Shown here one piece after another: positions 1 to 5,515 of a stretch of DNA of 6,167 nucleotides. Numbering within the stretch: the first letter of the stretch is position 1; each line of letters opens with the position of its first letter. The notes beneath the pieces were generated by a model, which saw only the letters and a list, made by a program, of their open reading frames with translations, ran no database searches and was not told the DNA's origin. The position numbers were made by a program, and so were the translations under genes. This DNA is from Acidobacteriota bacterium (lineage in GTDB: Bacteria > Acidobacteriota > UBA6911 > RPQK01 > JADFOI01): NCBI GenBank assembly GCA_022545645.1, contig JACZQQ010000161.1:1-6167 (forward strand), written 5' to 3'.

Positions 1-1339
1 CAAACGGCTTACAGGCTTCAATCACGGCGCGCGAGGCGAATCCGCCCGAACCGTCGGCGGGACCGATGGGGTCATCGCTGGTTTTCATACTGCGGGTGAT
101 GATCTGGATGGAAGTTGCAGGATCGGATCGTGTGCAAAGGGCCCACAGGACCTGGAAGGTATTGGTGGGGTCGATGTCATCATCCACCACGATGGTGTAG
201 CGATTGGCGTACAGGGCAGCCTGGCATTGAGAGGCGATCAGGCCTGCCTGACGGGCGTGGCCGGTGAACTTCTGTTCGATGGAAACGATGTTGAGCATGC
301 GGGAGCCGCCTGCCGGATGGCACCAGACTCCCTTCACGCCGGGAACCCCTGAGGCTTCCAGAGCATCCCAAATGCGCGCCGCCCGCGTGAAGGCTCGGTA
401 GACGGAATGCTCGGCGGGTGGTCGAACCGGTGGTGCTCCCAGGATAATGGGATCATTGCGATAAAGCACGCTGTGGATTTTAATCAGGGGGTCAGCTTTG
501 GGAGGGCTTGCGTAGTAGCCCGTCCACTCGCCGAAGGGCCCTTCAAATTTCGTTTGCCCGGGAACAATCTCACCTTCTAAAACAATCTCGCTCTCGGCGG
601 GAATGGGAAGGCCGCTGTAAGGACCTTCAATCACCTTGATGGGCTCGCCCTGTAAGGCCCCCACGAAATCGTACTCACAATAGCCATAGGGGAACTCCAT
701 GGAACCGACGCTCAGGAAGGCGGGGTGATGCCCCACCGAGATGGCGACTTTAAGCGACTCGTTTCGCTCAAAGGCCTTACGGATATGCATGGCCCCATGG
801 TGGGCCAGGGCGATGTGCACGCCCACCGATTGTTCGTCCTGGATCATCACCCGATAGGTGCCGATATTGATCCAATCCGTTTCCGGATCACGGGTGATGA
901 CCATATCTCCGGTACCGATGTATCGGCCCCCATCGTGCTCGTGCCACTTGGGAGTGGGGAACTCCAGGAGGTTGACGTCCTTGCCTTCCATGACGTTCTC
1001 GAGCACCGGACCGTCCTTCACCGTGACCGGAGGGATCGGTTTGAAGCTGCCCGCCCTTTTCCGCCATTCCTTAACAAAATCCAGGTTGGACAGATCAGTC
1101 GGCATCCCAAAGGTAAGGGCCACCCGGCTCACCGAAGCCAGGGCGTTGGTGAGGACACGATAGCCGGCGGGGTACTCCTGGATCTTATCGAACAGCACGG
1201 CGGGCATGGGATCCATCTGGCTGGCCAGCTCGGTAATGGCACCCATCTCGTGGCGCCAATGGGCGTCCTCCACGTGGCGGACCTCACCCAGCTTTTCCGC
1301 TTCTTCGATCCAGAGTCGTAAATCCGTGCAATTGGGCAT
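1..1339 (-). CDS. UbiD-family prenyl-FMN-dependent decarboxylase (3' end cut by window edge)
   Basis: This frame, read from the edge-crossing minus strand, is open for 446 codons and runs off the left edge. It belongs to the UbiD/Fdc family of reversible (de)carboxylases of aromatic, heteroaromatic or alpha,beta-unsaturated acids, which use prenylated FMN made by UbiX (not in the window). Family landmarks seen: GGRYIGTGDMVITRDPET at residues 137-154; WINIGTYR at 156-163, whose N158 and R163 have the N168/R173 spacing of fungal Fdc1; H181, at the spacing of the Fdc1 metal ligand H191; E232 in GEPIKV, a candidate third metal ligand; and EGPFGE at 266-271, matching the catalytic E277/E282 pair. 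All key residues are kept, so the enzyme looks active. The visible end (ASRAVIEACKPF) is near the usual C-terminus, so probably only tens of residues are missing. The ATG at 1339 is preceded by AGAAGGA, and a stop lies upstream in frame. The substrate is unknown; this need not be the ubiquinone-pathway enzyme. Confidence 0.93.
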   Translation of the reverse strand, partial: MPNCTDLRLWIEEAEKLGEVRHVEDAHWRHEMGAITELASQMDPMPAVLFDKIQEYPAGYRVLTNALASVSRVALTFGMPTDLSNLDFVKEWRKRAGSFKPIPPVTVKDGPVLENVMEGKDVNLLEFPTPKWHEHDGGRYIGTGDMVITRDPETDWINIGTYRVMIQDEQSVGVHIALAHHGAMHIRKAFERNESLKVAISVGHHPAFLSVGSMEFPYGYCEYDFVGALQGEPIKVIEGPYSGLPIPAESEIVLEGEIVPGQTKFEGPFGEWTGYYASPPKADPLIKIHSVLYRNDPIILGAPPVRPPAEHSVYRAFTRAARIWDALEASGVPGVKGVWCHPAGGSRMLNIVSIEQKFTGHARQAGLIASQCQAALYANRYTIVVDDDIDPTNTFQVLWALCTRSDPATSIQIITRSMKTSDDPIGPADGSGGFASRAVIEACKPF

Positions 1340-1346
1340 GCGGCGA

Positions 1347-1353
1347 TCCTTCT
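1347..1353 (-). promoter_or_regulatory. Ribosome binding site of the UbiD-family gene
   Basis: On the minus strand AGAAGGA ends 7 nt before the ATG at 1339. It is a strong Shine-Dalgarno match and fixes this start. The same frame meets a TAA at about 1390, so no longer form with an ATG is possible. Confidence 0.75.
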
Positions 1354-1390
1354 TGGGCCCTTGGCTGGCTCCTGGCCCGGATTATGCATA

Positions 1391-1433
1391 AATTCTCTAC
1401 TGCAGCGGCGAAATCATCCGGCGTGCTGCACCG
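1391..1433 (+). repeat. Partial copy of the intergenic palindromic repeat (copy A)
   Basis: Positions 1397-1433 match the minus strand of 3685-3721 at 34 of 37 bases, including an 18-base identical run (ATCCGGCGTGCTGCACCG). The preceding AATTCTC (1391-1397) resembles the ATTTCTC of the terminal repeat at 3731-3737; about 10 bp (ACACCCGGTC) present in the large copy are absent here. Beyond 1433 the similarity is lost, although CGGGCTAA at 1466-1473 equals the outermost bases of the large copy. It occupies the gap between the permease and UbiD genes. The rest of that gap holds no gene; it includes the palindromes TTATGCATAA (1382-1391) and GGGTACCC (1453-1460). Confidence 0.75.
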
Positions 1434-1469
1434 CCAGCGCGACCCGCAAGCAGGGTACCCCCGCCCGGG

Positions 1470-2300
1470 CTAACCCTGAATCCGTACATGTTCTGTCTGA
1501 GTCTGCCATTGGAGCACGCGCCGCTCAATAAGGCCAGCAATTGTGTTCATGAAGATCACCATCGACATCAGGACGATGATCCCTACGAAGACATCGGCCG
1601 TCCTGAAAATGCCGGCTGACAGGCGAATAAAGAAACCAATCCCTTCGGTTGAGGCAATGAATTCTCCTACAACGGCCACAATGACGGAGAAGGGGATGCT
1701 CGTCTTCAGACCGGTGAAGATGTAAGGAGATACCGCGGGAAGAATGACCCTGAAGGTCAGTGTGTGTCCCTTCGCCCCCATGAGTCTCGCCAGGTCAATG
1801 TATTCCCGGTCCATCTGTTTCATGCCGGCATAGGTATTAAAGAAGTTCAAAAAGAAGGTGAGCAGCAAGACAACTCCGACTTTCGACCAGATCCCGATGC
1901 CCAGCCAGACGATAAAGAGGGGTGCGAGGGCCGTTCGTGGAACCCCATAGAGAGCGATAATAATGGGTTCAAATATCTCAGCCAGGGTCCGACTTCGTCC
2001 GAACAAATAGCCCGCTGAGATTCCAGAAATAGCCCCCAGAGGGAACCCGATTCCGATCTCTTGAAGGGTGACCCAAGTGTGGCCGATCAAGGTGCCCGAT
2101 TGGATGTTGGCGATGAAGGAGGAGAAGATGCGACTGGGACTGCTGATCAAGAAGGGTTCGATCCATCTCCCCGCTGCCATCTCCCACAAGAGGAAAAAGC
2201 CGCCAACCACTCCTATCCGCAGAAGGTTGATCCACAGACTTCGTGTCCAGTAAGGCCAGCTTGCCTCCGAGACGCCTACCTCATCGGATTCTGCCATCAT
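1470..2300 (-). CDS. ABC transporter permease, taurine/sulfonate/nitrate (SsuC/TauC/NrtB) type
   Basis: Inner-membrane subunit forming the translocation path of an ABC importer in the family that carries taurine, sulfonates, nitrate, thiamine precursors or aromatic acids. From the ATG at 2300 it has 276 residues, normal for the family. Hydrophobic segments lie near residues 26-42, 83-101, 110-133, 136-156, 195-215 and 235-258. The cytoplasmic coupling loop is clear at about 168-189 (IDLARLMGAK, then RVILPA), the EAA-like motif with its conserved Gly and Ile-Leu-Pro that docks on the ATPase. A GTG at 2318 would add six residues (282 in all) but has no ribosome site, whereas GGGGAAG lies 9 nt before the ATG at 2300, so I prefer the ATG. 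It lies 157 bp downstream of its partner ATPase. Substrate cannot be read from this subunit. Confidence 0.92.
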   Translation of the reverse strand: MMAESDEVGVSEASWPYWTRSLWINLLRIGVVGGFFLLWEMAAGRWIEPFLISSPSRIFSSFIANIQSGTLIGHTWVTLQEIGIGFPLGAISGISAGYLFGRSRTLAEIFEPIIIALYGVPRTALAPLFIVWLGIGIWSKVGVVLLLTFFLNFFNTYAGMKQMDREYIDLARLMGAKGHTLTFRVILPAVSPYIFTGLKTSIPFSVIVAVVGEFIASTEGIGFFIRLSAGIFRTADVFVGIIVLMSMVIFMNTIAGLIERRVLQWQTQTEHVRIQG

Positions 2301-2309
2301 TCGGATGTT

Positions 2310-2316
2310 CTTCCCC
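2310..2316 (-). promoter_or_regulatory. Ribosome binding site deciding the permease start
   Basis: GGGGAAG on the minus strand lies 9 nt before ATG 2300, and 12 nt before a second ATG at 2297. It overlaps the alternative GTG start codon (2316-2318), which itself has no purine-rich site upstream. This argues for initiation at 2300. Confidence 0.5.
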
Positions 2317-2333
2317 ACACAGGCTTTGGGATC

Positions 2334-2361
2334 TTAACCCGGAATTCTCACACCCCCTCTA
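2334..2361 (+). repeat. Solo terminus of the intergenic palindromic repeat (copy C)
   Basis: These 28 bases match the minus strand of 3719-3746, the outer end of the large repeat, at 23 positions, with TTCTCACACCC identical. Similarity stops just inside the terminal inverted repeat, so this looks like a solo end or strongly decayed copy. It lies in the 157-bp gap between the ATPase and permease genes, in which I see no other feature. Confidence 0.5.
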
Positions 2362-2457
2362 TCTCTATTTGAGTACCTCTATCGATTGCTCTCCAGAAAG
2401 TCAAGGCTCGGATCATTTTGCTCCCACTTCTCTGGCGAAATACCTCTGGAGTCCGGG

Positions 2458-3333
2458 CTATTCCACCTCGGGATCTTCTTCCTCAAACTTGATTTCGAGT
2501 TCATGTCGAAAGATACTCCACAGGTGTGCATAGGTTTCTTCAAATCCATCCTGTCGATGAATCTCGAAGATGTTTCGAGGCCGAGCCATGGGGACCTCAA
2601 GGATGTCCTTGATCCGACCGGGTCGGTGACTCATGACCACCACCCGATCAGCCAAGGCAACCGCTTCCACCAGGTCATGGGTCACGAACAGGATCGTCTG
2701 TTGCCTTTTTTTCCAGATCTTCAAAAGCTCATCCTGGAGAATCATGCGTGTTTGGGCATCCAGGGGACCAAAGGGCTCATCCATGAGGATGACCGGGGGA
2801 TCGTAAGCCAAGGCGCGAATAATGGAGGCTCGCTTGCTCATCCCCCCGGACAACTGCGCAGGATAGTGCTTTTCAAATCCGGTCAGTCCTGCCAGCTTGA
2901 TATAATCGCGGACCCGACGCTCGCGTTCTTGCCGAGTGTAGTTTCGGGATTCCAGGCCAAAGCCCACGTTCTCTTCCAAGGTTAACCAGGGGAAGAGCTT
3001 GCTCTCTTGAGGAACATAGCCAACTTTGGTACTCAGCCCTCGGACCTCCACACCCTGGTACAGAATGCGACCGGCGGAGACTGGAATCAGACCTGCAATC
3101 AACTTAAGGAGGGTGGATTTGCCACAACCACTGGGGCCTACCACCGTGACAAACTTCCCGTAGGGAACACCTAGGGTGAGGTCTTCCAGGGCCACCATCC
3201 GGCCCTGTTTTCGGGTGTGGAAAACCTTGGAAACGTTCTCAACCTGAATGACCAGATGTTCTGACGATTCCGGCTGCTCTGCAGCTTCGCGGGTGATTGT
3301 TTGCTCGCTCCTTTTCCCCTCAGGCTCTTGCAT
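2458..3333 (-). CDS. ABC transporter ATP-binding protein, SsuB/TauB/NrtD type
   Basis: Cytoplasmic ATPase that powers the importer whose permease is the next gene on this strand. All nucleotide-binding motifs are present: Walker A GPSGCGKST (66-74), Q-loop YVPQE (Gln109), signature LSGGM (161-165), Walker B VILMDEP (181-187) with D-loop LD (191-192), and H-loop VTHD (His219). LFPWLT after the Q-loop and HRPGRI (236-241) are typical of the nitrate/sulfonate/taurine group. At 291 residues it is longer than the usual roughly 255: it has about 26 polar residues before the first beta strand and an acidic tail (EEEDPEVE). The ATG at 3333 has AGGGAG 8 nt upstream. The missing periplasmic binding protein, which sets specificity, must be encoded elsewhere. 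Confidence 0.95.
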   Translation of the reverse strand: MQEPEGKRSEQTITREAAEQPESSEHLVIQVENVSKVFHTRKQGRMVALEDLTLGVPYGKFVTVVGPSGCGKSTLLKLIAGLIPVSAGRILYQGVEVRGLSTKVGYVPQESKLFPWLTLEENVGFGLESRNYTRQERERRVRDYIKLAGLTGFEKHYPAQLSGGMSKRASIIRALAYDPPVILMDEPFGPLDAQTRMILQDELLKIWKKRQQTILFVTHDLVEAVALADRVVVMSHRPGRIKDILEVPMARPRNIFEIHRQDGFEETYAHLWSIFRHELEIKFEEEDPEVE

Positions 3334-3548
3334 CGTCTTGGCTCCCTGTATCTACTGGGCTGGTTGCATCAGGTCAAGCCTAACACAGGTTCCATTCAAA
3401 CACTTCCAGGGCCAATGAGGAAACCGCAACGTTACTTTTCTCTGCGACACCCGCTGACGGTCACGGCTGGGTTGAGGCTTCTTCGACCCCTTTCGGAGTT
3501 GTGATGTCAAATGATTGGCCCCACATTGACCGCTCCTCTGGTTTTCGC
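3334..3548. other. Non-coding part of the divergent intergenic region
   Basis: Some 215 bp between the ATPase start and the large palindromic repeat with no supported gene. Promoters for one or both gene sets should lie in the 3334-3796 gap. TTGACA on the minus strand (3505-3510) and TTGACC on the plus strand (3526-3531) point away from each other like two -35 boxes, but neither has a good -10 at 16-18 bp; the plus-strand one has only TAAGCT at 3549-3554. No start site can be fixed from sequence. Confidence 0.4.
3342..3347 (-). promoter_or_regulatory. Ribosome binding site of the ABC ATPase gene
   Basis: AGGGAG on the minus strand lies 8 nt before the ATG at 3333 and supports that start. Confidence 0.7.
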
Positions 3549-3746
3549 TAAGCTCGAATTTCTCACACTTGGTCGTCACGAAGCGGCGGAAGGGCCGACC
3601 TGAGTGCGTTGCGCCACCCGCGACCGAGGACACCGCAAGCGTACTGAATGGTACGCTGAGGAGGCCGACCGACCGAAACGCAGTCGGTGCAGCACGCCGG
3701 ATCATTGCGCCGATGCAGTAGACCGGGTGTGAGAAATGCGGGCTAA
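3549..3746. repeat. Imperfect-palindrome intergenic repeat, MITE/ERIC-like (copy B)
   Basis: A 198-bp element with inverted ends: 3549-3574 and the complement of 3721-3746 match at 21 of 26 positions, with an 11-bp perfect core (ATTTCTCACAC, 3558-3568, against 3727-3737). The symmetry axis falls at 3647.5, exactly the centre of a perfect 7-bp hairpin, AGCGTAC (3638-3644) and GTACGCT (3651-3657) with a 6-nt loop. The arms between are loosely self-complementary (for example CGGCG/CGCCG blocks near 3584-3588 and 3708-3712). A smaller stem, ACCGAC/GTCGGT, lies at 3668-3673/3683-3688. GCTAAGCTCGAAT occurs directly repeated at 3547-3559 and 3742-3754, a possible target-site duplication although it overlaps the ends. 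No transposase is encoded. Parts recur at 1391-1433 and 2334-2361. I infer a non-autonomous mobile or ERIC-like repeat. Confidence 0.75.
3638..3657. other. Central hairpin of the palindromic repeat
   Basis: Perfect 7-bp stem AGCGTAC/GTACGCT with loop TGAATG, centred at 3647.5, the same point as the symmetry centre of the 26-bp end repeats. It has no T-tract on either side, so it is not a simple intrinsic terminator. Confidence 0.6.
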
Positions 3747-3796
3747 GCTCGAATGGGCCACTGTGGAGATAAAAAGCTGCCTCAGCTGAAAAAAAT

Positions 3797-4930
3797 ATGA
3801 GTGAAATTGGTGTTTCGTGCACCCTTATGAGGGGAGGGACAAGCAAAGGTCTTTTTTTCCTCGATTCAGATCTTCCTTCCGACTCAGAATTGAGAACCCG
3901 CACAATATTGGCAGCCTTTGGAAGCCCCGATCCGCGGCAGATCGATGGATTGGGAGGAGCCGATCCTCTTACCAGTAAAGTGGCCATCATCCGTCCTTCC
4001 GATGAACCTGAGATTGATGTGGAGTATACCTTCGGGCAGGTTAGTATCAGTGAGCCTTGGATCGATTTTTCGGCAAATTGCGGAAACATGTCCTCAGCCG
4101 TGGGCCCCTTCGCCATAGAGAAGCGGTTGGTGTCGCCACAACAGCCCGTCACCCGGGTCCGCATCCTCAATACCAACACCAGCAAGGTGATCGTCTCCGA
4201 AGTCCCGGTCCGTGATGGGAAAGTGGTGACTGGGGGAACTTATCGCATTGATGGTGTTCCAGGCAGCGGAGCAGAGATCAAACTTCATTTTCTGGATCCA
4301 GGCGGCGGGGCAACCGGCAAGCTGCTGCCTACCGGGAATCCACGGGACCAGATTACTCTGGAAGATGGGAAAACTGTGGATGTCTCCATCGTGGACGCCG
4401 GAAACCCTGCCGGTTTTGTGCGCGCCGATCAGATCGGCCTGGGAGGCCACGAATTACCGGAGCAGATCGAGTCGCGGAATGAGATCCTCAACGTTTTAGA
4501 GGAACTTCGGGCAAAAATCAGTGAGATTCTGGGATTGTGCTCTTCCTGGCGCCAGGCCTACCAGCACTACACAAGTCTTCCCAAAATTGTATTTGTTGCT
4601 CAGCCCACCACCTTTGAAACGCTGCAAGGAGAGGTGATCCAGGCAGAAAGAATTGACATTCTGGCTCGGGTCATGGCCATGGGTCGTCTTCACAAGGCAT
4701 TTGCTGTCACTGCGGGGATTCCGACCGCTGCAGCCAGTAGGATACCGGGCTCTGTTGTCCATCAGCTTTGTCGTCAGAGACCCAAAACGCTAAGTATCGG
4801 TCACCCCTCGGGAACTCTTTCGCTGGAGGTTTCGGTTGAAGGAGGAGAAGAAGGCGTTTCGGTACGAGAGGTAGTGGTTGGAAGAACGGCACGAAAACTC
4901 ATGGAAGGCACGGTTTTTGTGAACGGGTAA
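3797..4930 (+). CDS. PrpF-family isomerase/tautomerase (2-methylaconitate or oxalomesaconate type)
   Basis: Cytoplasmic cofactor-independent enzyme of the PrpF family, which has the two-lobed diaminopimelate-epimerase fold and moves a double bond in unsaturated di- or tricarboxylic acids. Known members include the 2-methylaconitate isomerase PrpF and the 4-oxalomesaconate tautomerase GalD. The 377 residues are close to the family length. Landmarks: RGGTSKG (12-18), GADPLTSK (54-61, with K61 a likely counterpart of the PrpF catalytic lysine), NCGNMSSAVGPFAIE (94-108, with C95 in the active-site loop), DAGNPA (200-205), GHPSGT (335-340) and RTARKLMEG (363-371). The ATG at 3797 is the first start after an in-frame TAA at 3770, although no clear ribosome site precedes it; a small AGCTG/CAGCT hairpin (3775-3787) does. 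No methylcitrate genes are near, and the UbiD and Mo-hydroxylase neighbours favour a role after aromatic ring cleavage. Confidence 0.92.
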   Translation: MSEIGVSCTLMRGGTSKGLFFLDSDLPSDSELRTRTILAAFGSPDPRQIDGLGGADPLTSKVAIIRPSDEPEIDVEYTFGQVSISEPWIDFSANCGNMSSAVGPFAIEKRLVSPQQPVTRVRILNTNTSKVIVSEVPVRDGKVVTGGTYRIDGVPGSGAEIKLHFLDPGGGATGKLLPTGNPRDQITLEDGKTVDVSIVDAGNPAGFVRADQIGLGGHELPEQIESRNEILNVLEELRAKISEILGLCSSWRQAYQHYTSLPKIVFVAQPTTFETLQGEVIQAERIDILARVMAMGRLHKAFAVTAGIPTAAASRIPGSVVHQLCRQRPKTLSIGHPSGTLSLEVSVEGGEEGVSVREVVVGRTARKLMEGTVFVNG

Positions 4931-4981
4931 GTTTGCCCCTTCGGTTGCTTTTCTTATGGAAGACCGAATACACTCACTGCG

Positions 4982-5434
4982 ATGAAAATTGAAGAAACTT
5001 TCCAGATTGAGAGTCCGCCTCAGAAGGTGTGGGACTTTATCGTGGATCCCCACAAAATCGGTTCTTGTCTGCCCTCCGTGCAATCGGTCGAAGTTGTGGA
5101 CGAGAGCCACTACAAGACGGTAGTCAAACAAAAGGTGGGTTTTATCTCAGCTACTTTTGAAATCCATACGGAAGTTGTAGAGAAAGAATCACCCCGTAGG
5201 CTGGTGCTCTCCAACCAGGGGAAAACTATCCTGGGAGCTCACGGGAGCTTGACTTCCCTGGATACGATCACGCTTACGCCCGTATCTGACCATCAAACAG
5301 AAGTTACTGTGGTGTCCGAAATTAAGTTAAGGGGTCAGTTGGCTATTTTGGGGGCAAAATTGATAGAAGCCAAGTCCAAAGAAATCTTCGCTGAGGCCAT
5401 TGTCAACTTGAAAGAGAAGTTGCAAGCAGATTAG
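4982..5434 (+). CDS. CoxG-like protein, SRPBCC/START-fold (CO dehydrogenase subunit G family)
   Basis: A 150-residue protein of the CoxG family, a helix-grip lipid-pocket fold that accompanies CO dehydrogenase and related molybdenum hydroxylases. Family traits seen: an opening strand with APxxxVW-like SPPQKVWDFI (11-20), CLPSVQSVE (29-37, where CoxG usually has CxPG), KVGFISATFE (51-60), an alternating-strand middle part, GQLAILG (118-124) and a C-terminal helix (125-148). It lacks the longer C-terminal tail that anchors some CoxG proteins to the membrane. In mycobacteria CoxG has been linked to quinone transfer from the CO dehydrogenase; a similar role here is inference. It lies 51 bp after the isomerase and 81 bp before the Mo-hydroxylase large subunit, as expected for a cox-like operon. 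The start codon overlaps the stop of a 9-codon reading frame (4956-4985); no strong ribosome site is visible. Confidence 0.85.
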   Translation: MKIEETFQIESPPQKVWDFIVDPHKIGSCLPSVQSVEVVDESHYKTVVKQKVGFISATFEIHTEVVEKESPRRLVLSNQGKTILGAHGSLTSLDTITLTPVSDHQTEVTVVSEIKLRGQLAILGAKLIEAKSKEIFAEAIVNLKEKLQAD

Positions 5435-5515
5435 GAGATCCAGTTCAGGAGCGACGGGGCTGCTAAATTTCGAATACATTGAGCCGAAGGCCGTCCGAGA
5501 AGCCGAAAATTGCCC

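Noticed and set aside
725..1321. A 198-residue open frame on the plus strand
   Set aside because: It lies wholly antisense to the UbiD gene, which has clear family motifs; its His/Gly-rich translation resembles no family and follows from the complement of UbiD codons.
1382..1391. Perfect palindrome TTATGCATAA upstream of the UbiD gene, as a possible operator
   Set aside because: Ten-base palindromes are common, it lies about 40 bp before the start at the edge of a repeat fragment, and no second copy supports a regulator site.
2386..2985. A 199-residue open frame on the plus strand
   Set aside because: Mostly antisense to the ABC ATPase, whose Walker and signature motifs prove the minus-strand reading.
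3305..3380. Promoter TTGACC, 17 bp, TAGATA just before the ATPase start on the minus strand
   Set aside because: The -10 matches only 3 of 6, and transcription from it would start inside the ribosome binding site, removing it.
3505..3554. Divergent -35-like boxes TTGACA (minus, 3505-3510) and TTGACC (plus, 3526-3531)
   Set aside because: The spacing idea is attractive, but the minus side has no -10 match at 16-18 bp and the plus side only TAAGCT (3 of 6), so no promoter is called.
3638..3657. Hairpin as an intrinsic terminator
   Set aside because: No run of T follows on either strand and it lies upstream of both gene sets; it is better explained as the centre of the palindrome.
3560..3740. 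Possible structural RNA gene or tRNA remnant in the divergent gap
   Set aside because: No tRNA-like arms or T-loop motif were found; the structure is accounted for by the inverted-repeat element.
3352..4185. A 277-residue open frame on the minus strand
   Set aside because: It runs antisense through the start of the PrpF-family gene and across the palindromic repeat. The translation has no domain I recognise; its openness is explained by the absence of stops in the repeat and in the complement of the isomerase gene.
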